Below, one piece after another: positions 10,106 to 19,460 of a DNA stretch of 46,547 bases (position 1 is its first letter; each line of letters opens with the position of its first letter). The stretch is from positions 1-46,547 of the forward strand of contig JAGXRD010000001.1 of NCBI GenBank assembly GCA_018336035.1, read 5' to 3'. The notes under the pieces are model-generated. The model did no database searches. It was not told where the DNA came from and saw only the letters and a program-made list of their open reading frames with translations. This stretch comes from Alphaproteobacteria bacterium (GTDB taxonomy: Bacteria > Pseudomonadota > Alphaproteobacteria > Ferrovibrionales > Ferrovibrionaceae). The position numbers and the translations under genes were made by a program.

Positions 10106-11755
10106 TCAGCTTTTGCCCGCGCGCCAGAGCAGGCGCAGCCAGAAGCCGAGCGGCAGCAGCAGCAGGAGCAGGGTCAGCGCGATCAGCAGGCTTTCGCTGC
10201 GGCTCACATCCGCCGCCAACGGTAGGGCGACACGTTGCGACGCCGCGTCCGGTGCGATCATCACGCTGGCGATATGCCGCGCCCCGGCCCAGTCCTCGAA
10301 CTGCAGTTTGCAGCCGGCACTGCAGCTGACCGCCTCTGCCGGCAGCCAGAGTTTGCGGCCCGCGCGCCGCATCGCCGTGCCCTCCAGCGTGGCATGGCGC
10401 AGATTGGCCAGGCCGGCGCTGTGCAACTCGATCCGTTCCAGCCGCGCGCCGGTAACCACCGCATGGACCTGCATCTGCCAGGGCCCGACCGCGATCTCGC
10501 CAAGCGCCCGCAGCTCGCGCGGTTGCTGCGCCAGACGCTGGAAGCCATAGCCGTAGACGACCGCGCCATGCGCGGCGGCGCCGAGCAGCAGCAGCGTGCA
10601 GACTGCAGATACCAGCAATGTGCGGCTGAGGCCGGCATCAGGCTGCCGCTGTAGCCGCAGCCAGGCACTGATCAGGCCGGAGAGAATCCCGCCACACAGC
10701 AGCAGCCCGGTGGCGAACCAGACCAGCTTGCTGGCCAGGCCGGCAAAGTTGCCGAAATGCAGCGGATCGGCGGTGGCGATCCAGCGCTGCAGCGCCAACA
10801 GGTCTTCGGCGCGCTGCACATCCAGCACGCCGTTGGTCAGCGGATCGATCAGGATGCGGTTGGCGCGGTCGCGCACCAGCCAGGCTTCGGCCTGCCCGGT
10901 GAAGACCAGCGGATCGTCGGCGCGCTGCGGCAGCGCCAGCTGCGACAGGTTTATGCCGGGCCAGGCCGCCTGCGCGGCGGCTGCAGCGGCATCGAGATCG
11001 AAAGGCGGCAGCACAGCGGGCCGCTGCGCCATCGCAGCGGCCGGCAGGCGCTGCACCGGCGCGTCTTCGCTGATCAGCCGCGCATCCTGCAGGATGATCT
11101 CGGCGAAATACCACAGGCCGGTCAACGCCAGCAGGATCGTGATGGTGGCGGCCCACAGGCCGGCGCAGCGATGCAGGTCGGACCAGAAGAGCCGCGGGCT
11201 GCGGCCCCGGCGGATCTGGCGCATCGCACGCCACCAGCGCCGCACCGAGGCCAGCCCGGTATAAACCGCAACCAGCAGCGGCAGCGCCAGCAGCCCGACG
11301 ATCAGCGTGCCATGAAAACCGACCACGCCGGGCACGAGATAGAGCTGCTTGTGCAGGATGCGCAGGAAACTCTGCAGGCCGAAGCTGCTGCGGTTTTCGC
11401 CGACCGCATAGCTGTGCGGATCGACCGGCACGCCGCGATAATCCTGCGGTCCATAGGCCAGGATGGCGCGCACCGGCGAGCGCGGCCCATCCGGTGCCTG
11501 CAGATAGAGCAGCGTCGCCTGCGGATGCGCGGCCGTCACCGCATCATGTAACTTCTGCCACGACAGCGGTTGCCATGATTGGGGCGCGGCAGCCTCGCGG
11601 CTTGCGATCCGCTGCTGCGGGTTGACCAGCCAGAGCAGTTCGGCGCTCAGCACCGCCAGTGTGCCGGTCAGGCAGACGGCAAACAGCAGATAGCCGAGCT
11701 GCAACCCGATCCAGGCATGGATGCGGAACAGGCCCTTGCGGCTGCTGCTCTCCAT
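10106..11755 (-). CDS. PepSY-associated transmembrane protein
   Basis: Inner-membrane protein of the PepSY_TM family, often found beside siderophore receptors and thought to act in reductive release or handling of iron from ferric siderophores. The 549-residue product shows about six hydrophobic segments: 19-41, about 155-180, about 205-230, about 345-370, about 380-400 and a Leu-rich one near 520-545. Periplasmic PepSY-like stretches lie between them, including the ILHKQLYLVPG and DPLHFGNFAGLASKLVW histidine motifs. It starts 11 bp after the receptor stop codon, so it is the last gene of the fecI-fecR-receptor unit. Confidence 0.87.
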   Translation of the reverse strand: MESSSRKGLFRIHAWIGLQLGYLLFAVCLTGTLAVLSAELLWLVNPQQRIASREAAAPQSWQPLSWQKLHDAVTAAHPQATLLYLQAPDGPRSPVRAILAYGPQDYRGVPVDPHSYAVGENRSSFGLQSFLRILHKQLYLVPGVVGFHGTLIVGLLALPLLVAVYTGLASVRRWWRAMRQIRRGRSPRLFWSDLHRCAGLWAATITILLALTGLWYFAEIILQDARLISEDAPVQRLPAAAMAQRPAVLPPFDLDAAAAAAQAAWPGINLSQLALPQRADDPLVFTGQAEAWLVRDRANRILIDPLTNGVLDVQRAEDLLALQRWIATADPLHFGNFAGLASKLVWFATGLLLCGGILSGLISAWLRLQRQPDAGLSRTLLVSAVCTLLLLGAAAHGAVVYGYGFQRLAQQPRELRALGEIAVGPWQMQVHAVVTGARLERIELHSAGLANLRHATLEGTAMRRAGRKLWLPAEAVSCSAGCKLQFEDWAGARHIASVMIAPDAASQRVALPLAADVSRSESLLIALTLLLLLLPLGFWLRLLWRAGKS

Positions 11756-11766
11756 GTCGGCCGCGT

Positions 11767-14193
11767 CTAGAACTGGACCGTGACCGATCCCAGCACGGTG
11801 CGCGGCGCACCCGGATGCGCAATCGCGCGGTCGCTGGCGCGCTGGATGTAATCGTGATCCAGCAGGTTGTAGAAATTCAGGCCGACCTTCACATGGCTGT
11901 TGAAGCGGTACCAGATCGCGGCATCGAAGATGGTATAGGGATCCAGCCGGATCGAATTGGCGAATTGCGGGCTGCTGCTGCCGACATAGCGCGCACCGCC
12001 GCCGAAGCCGAGACCGCCGAGCGAAGCCTCCTGCTCGAACTCATAAGCCAGCCACAGCCGCGACTTATGCACCGGCACGCCGCCGAACCTGCGGCCGACA
12101 GCCGTGGCATCGCTCGGATTTTCCAGGGTCTCGGTTTCGGTATAGCTGTAATTGGCGATCACGCTGAGGCGATCGGTCAGGTTGCCCGAGACATCGAATT
12201 CAACGCCCCGGCTCTGCTGTTTGATGCCCGGAATCGAGGCCGACAGGCCGGTTGTGTTGAACCAATCCTGATCGGTCACCGCGACATTGGATTTCTCGAT
12301 CTCGAAGACCGCTGCCGTCGCCGTCAGCCGGTTGTCCAGCAGGTCGGCCTTCACGCCGACTTCATATTGCAGGCCTTCCTCGGGATCGAGCGGCTGGCCA
12401 CCGCGATCCAGCGTGCCATTCGATTGCGGCAGGAAAGACTGGCTGACGCTGACATAGCCGGCATACTGCCGGGTGAACTGGTACAGCAGGCCGGTACGGC
12501 CGGTGAAGGCGCGCTCATGTACATCGCGGGCGGCCGTGCCATCCGTCGTGCTTTCCTGATGCACATAATCGAAACGACCGCCGAGCAGCAGCTTGAGCCG
12601 GCCGTCTTCCAGCATCGCCAGCTGATCCTGCAGATAGAGCCCGCCCCAGCTGGTGGCACCGCTGACCACCTGCATGGTCTGGCTCGCCGGCGGATTGAAA
12701 TTCACCGCCGGGCTGTTGTTGATCGCCACATTGGCGGTGTTGGTGCGGAAGCGCCGGAAATCCGAATCCTGGCGGATCGCATCGACGCCGAGCAGCAGCG
12801 TATGGTCGATGGCGCCGGTGGCGAATTTCGCCGTCGCATCCAGCACGGCCTGCACTTCATCGTTGCGCTGGTCTTCATTCTGATAGCGCTGCTGCAGCAG
12901 CGGCGCCGTCGCCGTGCCGGCGATGCCGCGCGAACGCAGCGTCTCGTTCTTGGCTTCGGCGCGATGGATCTGCAGCTGGTTGCGCAGGCTCCAGATGCTG
13001 TTGAGTTCATGTGTCAGCTGATAGCTGGCGAGATAGTCGTCGAGCGTGCGGCCCTTCAGGTCGGGATCGTTGAAGGAGACATGCGACGCGACCAGCGGTT
13101 CGCCATCCAGGCCGAGCGGGATACCGATATCATAGGGCTGGCGCTCATGCAGGTAGGAAAAATCGAGCAACAGCTCGGTGCGGTCCGACTGCCACAGGAA
13201 ACTCGGCGCCAGCGCGGTGCGTTCGAGGTCCATATTGTCCCGGAAACTTCCGGAATCCGTGCGCGTCAGATTCACGCGGTAGAGCAGCGAACCGTCCTCA
13301 GTCATCGGCCCGGTGGAATCGACCGAAGTACGGAAGTGGCTGTCGCTGCCGATTTCCTGGTCGAGCGTGTGGCTTGCCTCGGCCTGCGGCCGCTTGGTGA
13401 CGTAGTTGACGATGCCGCCGGGCTGCAGCGATCCATACAGGATCGAGGCCGGGCCCTTCAGCACTTCCACGCGCTCGATATTGCCGACATCGACGCTGCC
13501 GACCACGCTGGAGCGCAGGCCGTTGCGCAGCAGCACGGGAGATTCGAAACCGCGGATGATCGGCAGCACTTCGGCTTGGGCATTCAGCGTATTGCCCGCC
13601 ATCTGCACGCTGCTGGCGTTGTCGTAGATATCCTTCAGGCTCTGCGCGCGCTGGTCTTCGATCACCTGGCGCGGGATCACCTGGATCGCGGCCGGCGTGT
13701 CCTTGATCGGCGTATCGGTCTTGGTTGCCGTGGCACTGCGGCTGGCCCTGTAGCCCGGCACGGGCGACCAGGCGGTTTCGATCTGCGCGCCGCGCGCGCC
13801 TTCCACACTGATCGGCGGCAGCACGGTGGCGCTGCCGGCCTTGGGCGCTTCCACCAGCGTCACGGTGGCAGGGTTGGTGAAACGATAGGTCAGTCCGGTG
13901 CCATCGAGCAGGCGCGCCAGCGCAGCTTCGGGCGTCAGGCTGCCGGTCACGCCGGGCGACTGCACGTTGCGGGCAATCGCCGCATCGAAAAAGAACTGCA
14001 CACCGGAGGTTTCGGTAAACCGCGCCAGCGCGCTGACCAGCGGCTGGGCTGGAATCGCGAAAGCGCGGGTCTGGGCGTTCCCCTGCCCTTGCTGGGCCAT
14101 GGCGGGTGTGAGGCCTGGGCCGGCGGCAGCCGCCGCCCCCATCATGGCGGCGACCACAGAGCGCGCCAGCATGCCCCGATACATCTTCGTCAT
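11767..14193 (-). CDS. TonB-dependent siderophore receptor with signalling STN domain
   Basis: Outer-membrane receptor for a ferric siderophore. The 808-residue precursor has a signal peptide (about 1-34, ending AMAQ) and an STN domain (about 43-113, starting FAIPAQPLVSALARFTE). The plug (about 155-265) contains RQVIEDQRAQSLKDIYDN and the RGF motif, and the 22-strand barrel ends in a terminal Phe, which is needed for BAM assembly. STN-bearing receptors pass the siderophore signal to a FecR partner, which is encoded just upstream, so this is a cell-surface signalling transducer of FecA/FpvA type. The substrate cannot be read from sequence. The 134-bp gap before it contains CGTCCTA, a possible FecI-type -10, but no convincing -35. 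Confidence 0.94.
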   Translation of the reverse strand: MTKMYRGMLARSVVAAMMGAAAAAGPGLTPAMAQQGQGNAQTRAFAIPAQPLVSALARFTETSGVQFFFDAAIARNVQSPGVTGSLTPEAALARLLDGTGLTYRFTNPATVTLVEAPKAGSATVLPPISVEGARGAQIETAWSPVPGYRASRSATATKTDTPIKDTPAAIQVIPRQVIEDQRAQSLKDIYDNASSVQMAGNTLNAQAEVLPIIRGFESPVLLRNGLRSSVVGSVDVGNIERVEVLKGPASILYGSLQPGGIVNYVTKRPQAEASHTLDQEIGSDSHFRTSVDSTGPMTEDGSLLYRVNLTRTDSGSFRDNMDLERTALAPSFLWQSDRTELLLDFSYLHERQPYDIGIPLGLDGEPLVASHVSFNDPDLKGRTLDDYLASYQLTHELNSIWSLRNQLQIHRAEAKNETLRSRGIAGTATAPLLQQRYQNEDQRNDEVQAVLDATAKFATGAIDHTLLLGVDAIRQDSDFRRFRTNTANVAINNSPAVNFNPPASQTMQVVSGATSWGGLYLQDQLAMLEDGRLKLLLGGRFDYVHQESTTDGTAARDVHERAFTGRTGLLYQFTRQYAGYVSVSQSFLPQSNGTLDRGGQPLDPEEGLQYEVGVKADLLDNRLTATAAVFEIEKSNVAVTDQDWFNTTGLSASIPGIKQQSRGVEFDVSGNLTDRLSVIANYSYTETETLENPSDATAVGRRFGGVPVHKSRLWLAYEFEQEASLGGLGFGGGARYVGSSSPQFANSIRLDPYTIFDAAIWYRFNSHVKVGLNFYNLLDHDYIQRASDRAIAHPGAPRTVLGSVTVQF

Positions 14194-14327
14194 CCCCCAA
14201 ACCCCTTCAAATCTCTACCTTTTTGCCGTCCGCCGGGTTCCAGTTGCGACTGAAAGGCGGTTGCACTCCCTGCTAGGACGGATGGCGACGGGGCGGACAA
14301 TTAGTCACGTATGCAAATTTTTGGAGT

Positions 14328-15293
14328 TTAACGCCGGCGGATCACCACCAGCCGGTCGGTCAGGCGGCTCAGCCGCACCGGCAGGGTGGCTTCGATGGTC
14401 TGCAGGGCGGCCTCGGTCTGGCCGGCATGGAAGAAGCCGGTGACTGGCAGGTCGGCCAGATCGGCGTCCAGGATCAGGATGCGGCCGGGTCGGTAACGGT
14501 CGAGATCGGCCACCACCTCGCGCAGCGGCGCTTCCTGGAAGAACAGGCGGTCCTGCCGCCAGCCGAGCTGCGAGATGATGTCGACCGGCGCCATCTGGCC
14601 GATGCCACCGGCGTCATAGGCAAGCGCCCTGCCTTCATCGACCCGCGCCGTTTCGCCACCATAGCTGACGGCCACCGCATGTTCGCTGACCGCGACCTGC
14701 ACCAGACCGGCTGGCGCGATCTTCACGCTGAAAGCGGTGCCGAGCGCGCGGATCTCGCCGGTATTGGCCGCGACGACGAAAGGCCGCGCCGGGTCGCTGG
14801 CCACCTGGAAGAAGGCACGGCCGCGATGCAGCTGGATGCGGCGCTGGCCGGCGCTGAAGCTCACCGACAGCGCGGAGTCGGCATCGAGTTCGACCATTGA
14901 GCCATCGGCCAGTTTCAGGCTGCGGCGCTCGCCGACACCGGTGCGGTGATCGGCGAAGAGATCCGATGACACGACAACCCCGACCCCGCCGCCGAGCACC
15001 AGCGCAGCCGCTGCCGCCTGTTTGAGCCAGCCGCGGCGCGACATCTGCACGTCAGGTTTGCGCGCTGCCTGCCAGGCGTCGCGCGCCCGCAGCGCCGGCA
15101 CGACCGCGTCCATGCGGGCCCAGAGCTGTTCGGTTTCGGCCCAGGCCTGCGCATGCGCCGGATCGGCCGCCAGCCAGGCGGCGAAACGCCGGCGGTCGGC
15201 CTGCGTGGCATCTTTATCCTGCAGCAGCACGAACCACTGCTGGGCGGTTTGCGGTTCCATGTCTCTAGGACGGTTCGGCGGGGCCTCGACCAT
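14328..15293 (-). CDS. fecR: FecR-family anti-sigma factor / sigma regulator
   Basis: Single-span inner-membrane protein that relays the signal from the receptor STN domain to the FecI sigma factor. The 321-residue product has an N-terminal DUF4880 region (about 17-60, AQQWFVLLQDKDATQADRRR onward), one membrane segment (about 95-112, Ala/Gly/Val-rich), a periplasmic FecR domain (LADGSMVELDADSALSV, GRAFFQVA, PFVVAA) and a C-terminal secretin-like part. The start codon overlaps the fecI stop by one base (TAATG), indicating translational coupling; an alternative Met lies at residue 12. Confidence 0.93.
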   Translation of the reverse strand: MVEAPPNRPRDMEPQTAQQWFVLLQDKDATQADRRRFAAWLAADPAHAQAWAETEQLWARMDAVVPALRARDAWQAARKPDVQMSRRGWLKQAAAAALVLGGGVGVVVSSDLFADHRTGVGERRSLKLADGSMVELDADSALSVSFSAGQRRIQLHRGRAFFQVASDPARPFVVAANTGEIRALGTAFSVKIAPAGLVQVAVSEHAVAVSYGGETARVDEGRALAYDAGGIGQMAPVDIISQLGWRQDRLFFQEAPLREVVADLDRYRPGRILILDADLADLPVTGFFHAGQTEAALQTIEATLPVRLSRLTDRLVVIRRR

Positions 15294-15805
15294 TAGTCCG
15301 CGCCGCGTTTCAGATGCCGCTGCAACTGGGCCAGCGCATTGGCCATATGCACCATCACGGTGTTTTTGGCGATGCCGAGCCGTTCGGCGATCTCGACATG
15401 GCTCAGCTCATGCACCTTGGCCAGGATGAAGACCTCGCGGGCGCGTGGGCTCAAGCTATCCACCGCGCGCAGCAGATGCTGCAACTCGCTGCGGCCGGCG
15501 GCTTCCTGCTCGGGCGAGGGTCGTGCATCGGGGAACAGCGGCACGATATCGTCCTGGCCCTGCAGTTCGATGCCATGGCGGGCGCGGCGCTGATGATCGT
15601 TGGCCAGGTTGGCGGCGATGCGGAACAGATAGCTTTTCGGATTGTCGGCGGTGGCACCGGCATCGACTCTGGCGGCGCGCAGCCAGGTTTCCTGCGTCAG
15701 GTCCTCGGCCAGCGCGGCATTGCCGAGCCGGCGCAGCAGGAAGCGCTTCAGGCCATCCTGATGGTCGAAAAACGCCGCAAAAAGGCTGTCGCGGAAAGTG
15801 CTCAT
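15293..15805 (-). CDS. fecI: ECF sigma factor, FecI type
   Basis: Directs RNA polymerase to the siderophore-uptake genes that follow. The 170-residue product has sigma region 2 (about 10-75, with AEDLTQETWLRAAR and NPKSYLFRIAANLANDHQRR) and region 4 (about 112-160, LSPRAREVFILAKVHELSHVE then IAERLGIAKNTVMVHM). The VF-x-L-x-K-x-HELSHVEIAERLG pattern is typical of FecI-like sigmas. It is the first gene of the minus-strand unit fecI-fecR-receptor-PepSY, and a Fur box lies 33 bp before its start. Iron starvation would therefore relieve repression of the sigma factor, and siderophore binding would activate it. Confidence 0.94.
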   Translation of the reverse strand: MSTFRDSLFAAFFDHQDGLKRFLLRRLGNAALAEDLTQETWLRAARVDAGATADNPKSYLFRIAANLANDHQRRARHGIELQGQDDIVPLFPDARPSPEQEAAGRSELQHLLRAVDSLSPRAREVFILAKVHELSHVEIAERLGIAKNTVMVHMANALAQLQRHLKRGAD

Positions 15806-15837
15806 CGTCCCCCGTGGAGGAGGGACGCTAACTTATC

Positions 15838-15852
15838 TGAGAATTATTCGCA
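15838..15852. promoter_or_regulatory. Fur box upstream of fecI
   Basis: On the minus strand TGCGAAT-A-ATTCTCA matches the 7-1-7 Fur consensus TGAGAAT-A-ATTCTCA at 14 of 15 positions. It lies 33-47 bp before the fecI ATG, where Fur with ferrous iron would block the promoter. Iron regulators other than Fur exist in alphaproteobacteria, but their motifs differ. Confidence 0.75.
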
Positions 15853-15866
15853 ACTACACCCGGGCC

Positions 15867-15938
15867 GTCATCCTCGGGCTCGACCCGAGGATCTCGCGCA
15901 GTCCTGCATGAGATGGTCGGGTCAAGCCCGACCATGAC
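15867..15938. repeat. Three-hairpin palindromic repeat, copy 2
   Basis: A 72-bp element with outer GTC/GAC, hairpin 1 ATCCTCGGG-CTCGA-CCCGAGGAT, central arms ATCTC/GAGAT and hairpin 2 ATGGTCGGG-TCAAG-CCCGACCAT. It is the only complete copy in this window that is not between convergent genes: it lies between the 3' end of tlpA and the fecI promoter, both on the minus strand. Confidence 0.87.
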
Positions 15939-15954
15939 ATGTAAAAAACGTGCG

Positions 15955-16494
15955 TCACTTCTCCGCAATCGCCGCGTCGACCAGCTTCAGCGCATCGGCC
16001 TGATCCCATTCGGCACTGCCGACGAAACGGCCGATCTCGCGGCCCTGGCGGTCGATCAGGATCGAGGTCGGCAGGCCGAAAGCGCCCCAGGCGCGGCCCG
16101 ACTTCATCGTCGTATCGAGATAGGAGGCCAGATGCCGTGCGCCGATCTGGCCGAGGAATTGTTCGACCTTGCCGCGCCCGCCGCGATCCTGCGCGATTGC
16201 CACCACCGCGAAATCCTTGCCGCCGCGCTGGACCTGCAGGCGATCCAGCGCCGGCATCTCTTCGCGGCAGGGCGCGCACCAGGTGGCCCAGAGGTTGATC
16301 AGCACCACCTTGCCCCGGAAGGCCTCCAGCGTCACCGGCTGGTCTTTCGGGTCGAGGAATTCGGCCAGCGCGACTGGCTTCCGCTCGCCCGAGAGGGTAA
16401 ATTTCTGCATCTCGCCGGTGCGCGGCAGATCGGCCGCCATGGCCGACCCAGCCATCACGCAAACCGCCGCCAGAACCGTCAGAAACCGTTTCAT
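15955..16494 (-). CDS. tlpA: TlpA-family periplasmic thiol-disulfide oxidoreductase
   Basis: Membrane-directed or periplasmic thioredoxin-like protein that reduces disulfides, often for cytochrome c or cytochrome oxidase assembly. The start chosen is the Met at 16494, which yields a clean signal peptide ([20 protein letters not shown]) and a 179-residue precursor; in-frame codons upstream would run into argH. The redox motif is WCAPC in [17 protein letters not shown], and the cis-Pro loop is [12 protein letters not shown]. It is divergent from argH, a pairing commonly seen in alphaproteobacteria. Confidence 0.92.
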   Translation of the reverse strand: MKRFLTVLAAVCVMAGSAMAADLPRTGEMQKFTLSGERKPVALAEFLDPKDQPVTLEAFRGKVVLINLWATWCAPCREEMPALDRLQVQRGGKDFAVVAIAQDRGGRGKVEQFLGQIGARHLASYLDTTMKSGRAWGAFGLPTSILIDRQGREIGRFVGSAEWDQADALKLVDAAIAEK

Positions 16495-16513
16495 ACCCGA
16501 AGCCATCCCGATC

Positions 16514-17998
16514 ATGTCCGTGAAGAAGAAATCATCTAAGTCGCCCACCCGAGTTAATGCCGCAAAGGTGGCGAAGCAAGCCAACAGCATGTGGGGCGGA
16601 CGCTTTGCCGCAGGCCCGGCGGCGATCATGACCGAGATCAACGCCTCGATCCGCTTCGATCAGAAGCTGTATCGCCAGGATATCCGCGGCTCGAAAGCGC
16701 ATTGCGCCATGCTGGTGCGACAGGGCCTCATTTCCGCCGCCGAGGGCAAGAAAATCCAGTCCGGGCTGGACACAATTCTGCGTGAGATCGAGGCCGGCAA
16801 GTTCAAAATCGATCCCGCACTCGAAGACATCCACATGCATGTGGAAGCGCGGCTGTCCGAACTGATCGGCACGCCGGCCGGGCGTTTGCATACGGCGCGG
16901 TCGCGGAACGACCAGGTGGCGACCGATTTCCGCCTCTGGGTGCGCGATGCCATCGATAAAATCGATGCCGGCCTGAAAGACCTGCAGCTCACCCTGCTGC
17001 GCCGCGCCGAAGATTATGCCGATACGGTGATGCCGGGCTTCACGCATCTGCAGGCCGCGCAGCCGGTCACCTTCGGTCATCACCTGATGGCTTACGTGGA
17101 AATGGTGGGCCGCGACCGCTCGCGGCTGAATGACGCGCGTGCGCGCCTGAATGAAAGCCCGCTCGGCGCCGCCGCGCTCGCCGGGACGTCGCTGCCGATT
17201 GATCGCGACAGCACGGCGAAGGCGCTGGGCTTCGCGCGGCCGATGGCCAATTCGCTCGATGCCGTGGCCGACCGCGACTATGCGCTGGAATTCCTCTCGA
17301 CGGCCGCGATCTGCGCCGTGCATCTGTCGCGCCTCGCCGAAGAGATCGTCATCTGGACATCCGCCCAGTTCCGTTTTGTCTCGCTCAGCGATGCCTTCAC
17401 CACCGGCTCGTCGATCATGCCGCAGAAGCGCAATCCGGATGCCGCCGAGCTGGTGCGCGGCAAGGTGGGGCGTATCGTGGGCAGCCTGAATGCGCTTCTG
17501 ATCACCATGAAGGGCCTGCCGATGACCTACGGCAAGGACATGCAGGAAGACAAGGAACCGACCTTCGACGCGGTGGAGAATCTGGAACTCTGCATCGCCG
17601 CCACCGCTGGCATGATCGCCGACCTGAAGGCGAATGCGCCGCGCATGCAGGAAGCAGCCGGCGAAGGCTATACCACCGCGACCGACCTGGCCGACTGGTG
17701 CGTGCGCAAGCTCGACATGCCGTTCCGCCAGGCGCATCACGTCGCCGGCAGCCTGGTGCGGCTGGCCGAGACGCAGGACAAGCCGCTGGAAGCGCTGACG
17801 CTGGCTGAAATGCAGAGCGTGGAAAAGCGCATCAGCAAGGATGTCTTCGCCGTGCTGGGCGTGCAGAATTCAGTGAAAAGCCGCGTCTCGTATGGCGGCA
17901 CCGCGCCGTCGAACGTGAAGAAGCAGGTCGCGCGCTGGCGCAAGCAGCTTGCCGCAGAAAAGCTTGATCGCGCAGCCAAAACGCGGGACAAGGCGTGA
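16514..17998 (+). CDS. argH: Argininosuccinate lyase
   Basis: Last step of arginine synthesis: splits argininosuccinate into arginine and fumarate. The 494-residue product from the ATG at 16514 has a basic N-terminal extension before the conserved MWGGRF. An ATG at 16589 would start exactly at MWGGRF and is the alternative. The fumarase/aspartase signature [12 protein letters not shown] is intact near residue 297, as are [12 protein letters not shown] and [16 protein letters not shown]. The gap to divergent tlpA is only 19 bp with the longer start. The stop overlaps the start of the small lipoprotein gene (TGATG). Confidence 0.95.
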   Translation: MSVKKKSSKSPTRVNAAKVAKQANSMWGGRFAAGPAAIMTEINASIRFDQKLYRQDIRGSKAHCAMLVRQGLISAAEGKKIQSGLDTILREIEAGKFKIDPALEDIHMHVEARLSELIGTPAGRLHTARSRNDQVATDFRLWVRDAIDKIDAGLKDLQLTLLRRAEDYADTVMPGFTHLQAAQPVTFGHHLMAYVEMVGRDRSRLNDARARLNESPLGAAALAGTSLPIDRDSTAKALGFARPMANSLDAVADRDYALEFLSTAAICAVHLSRLAEEIVIWTSAQFRFVSLSDAFTTGSSIMPQKRNPDAAELVRGKVGRIVGSLNALLITMKGLPMTYGKDMQEDKEPTFDAVENLELCIAATAGMIADLKANAPRMQEAAGEGYTTATDLADWCVRKLDMPFRQAHHVAGSLVRLAETQDKPLEALTLAEMQSVEKRISKDVFAVLGVQNSVKSRVSYGGTAPSNVKKQVARWRKQLAAEKLDRAAKTRDKA

Positions 17999-18156
17999 TG
18001 CGCTCCAGGACCGCACTCTTTCTCTTGCTGATTCTCGCCCTGCCGGCCCTCGCCGCCTGCGGCCGCAAGGATGTGCCGAATTATCCGACCGACGCCATCG
18101 ACCGGCCGGGGACTTTCGACCGCACCCAGCGCAACCAGAATCCCCGCTATTACTGA
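17998..18156 (+). CDS. lptM: Small LptM/YifL-like lipoprotein
   Basis: A 52-residue lipoprotein. It starts at the ATG overlapping the argH stop and has a hydrophobic signal peptide (about 5-20) and the lipobox LAAC with the lipidated Cys at residue 21. A short polar Pro/Arg/Asn-rich tail ends NPRYY. Proteins of this size and shape between argH and lysA are annotated LptM or 'lipoprotein' in many proteobacteria; in E. coli LptM helps mature the LptD/LptE translocon. The function here is inferred from the lipobox, length and position. Confidence 0.82.
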   Translation: MRSRTALFLLLILALPALAACGRKDVPNYPTDAIDRPGTFDRTQRNQNPRYY

Positions 18157-18167
18157 GATGAATTGAC

Positions 18168-19460
18168 ATGACCGGATTGCCCTGGTTCGCCTATCGCAAT
18201 GGCGTGCTGCATGCGGAAGGCGTGCCGCTGGACCATATCGCCACTGAGGTCGGCACGCCGGTCTATGTCTACAGCACGGCCGCGCTGACCGACCGCTACA
18301 CCAGCCTGGCCGAGGCTTTCAAAGGCCTGCCTGTGCTGATCGCCTATGCGATGAAGGCCAATGCCAATATGGCTTTGCTGCGTCATCTCGGCTCGCTCGG
18401 CGCCGGCGCCGATGTGGTCTCGGCCGGCGAATTGCAGATCGCCATGAAGGCCGGCATCGCGCCGGGCAAGATCATCTTCGCCGGCGTCGGCAAGACGAAA
18501 CAGGAAATGGCGGTTGCGCTGAAGGCCGGCAATACCGGCATCGCGCAGTTCAACGTCGAATCCGAACCCGAACTCGATGCGCTGTCGGCGGTGGCCGCCT
18601 CGCTCGGCGTGAAGGCGCCGGTGGCAATCCGCATCAATCCCGATGTGGATGCCAAAACGCACAAGAAGATCACCACCGGCAAGGCCGAGAACAAGTTCGG
18701 CATTTCCTATACCCGCGCGCGCCAGGTCTATGCCCATGCCGCCACGCTGCCGGGCCTGAAGATCACCGGCGTGCATGTGCATATCGGCAGCCAGCTGACC
18801 GACCTCGCGCCCTATGAAGCCACCTTCATCAGGCTGGCCGAACTGGTGCGCGACCTGCGCGCCGACGGCCACGACATCCAGCGCATCGACCTGGGCGGCG
18901 GCATCGGAATCACCTATGACGACGAAACGCCGCCGGACCCGAAGGCCTATGCCGATCTGGTGCGCAAATACATTGCCCCGCTGGGCTGCGAGATCGCGCT
19001 GGAGCCGGGCCGCTACATCGTCGGCAATGCCGGCCTGCTGCTGACCGCTGTCACATTCGTCAAACCGGCCGAGGGCAAGACCTTCCTGATCCTCGATGCC
19101 GGCATGAACGACCTGATCCGCCCGGCCATGTATGAGGCGTTTCACCGCATCGTGCCCGTAAAAGCGCCAAATCCCGAAGCTGAGCTGGCGCCGGTCGATA
19201 TCGTCGGGCCGGTTTGCGAGAGCGGCGACACCTTTGCCGAAGACCGTCCGATGCCACCGGTCGATAACGGGGATTTGCTCGCCATCCTTTCGGCCGGTGC
19301 GTATAGTTCTTCCATGGCCTCGACCTACAATGCACGGCCGCTGGCCCCGGAGGTTCTGGTTCATGGCGACAGGTTTGCCATTGTTCGGCGCCGCCCTAGC
19401 ATCGAAGACATGACGGCCCTGGAGACCCAGCCGACATGGCTCAGCGAGGCGAAGGCGTAA
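18168..19460 (+). CDS. lysA: Diaminopimelate decarboxylase
   Basis: PLP enzyme making lysine from meso-diaminopimelate. The 430-residue product has the PLP lysine in YAMKANANMALLRHLGSLGAG (about residue 64), the barrel motif GVHVHIGSQL, the glycine-rich phosphate site DLGGGIGITY, EPGRYIVGNAG and the CESGD motif that supplies the partner-subunit Cys. It follows the lipoprotein gene by 11 bp, and its last 25 bp overlap the next gene. It is therefore the third gene of an argH-lptM-lysA-TIGR02302 operon. Confidence 0.97.
   Translation: MTGLPWFAYRNGVLHAEGVPLDHIATEVGTPVYVYSTAALTDRYTSLAEAFKGLPVLIAYAMKANANMALLRHLGSLGAGADVVSAGELQIAMKAGIAPGKIIFAGVGKTKQEMAVALKAGNTGIAQFNVESEPELDALSAVAASLGVKAPVAIRINPDVDAKTHKKITTGKAENKFGISYTRARQVYAHAATLPGLKITGVHVHIGSQLTDLAPYEATFIRLAELVRDLRADGHDIQRIDLGGGIGITYDDETPPDPKAYADLVRKYIAPLGCEIALEPGRYIVGNAGLLLTAVTFVKPAEGKTFLILDAGMNDLIRPAMYEAFHRIVPVKAPNPEAELAPVDIVGPVCESGDTFAEDRPMPPVDNGDLLAILSAGAYSSSMASTYNARPLAPEVLVHGDRFAIVRRRPSIEDMTALETQPTWLSEAKA

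Noticed and set aside
16495-16641. Longer tlpA start giving about 228 residues
   Set aside because: The extra N-terminal residues are antisense to argH and would bury the signal peptide that begins at the Met at 16494.
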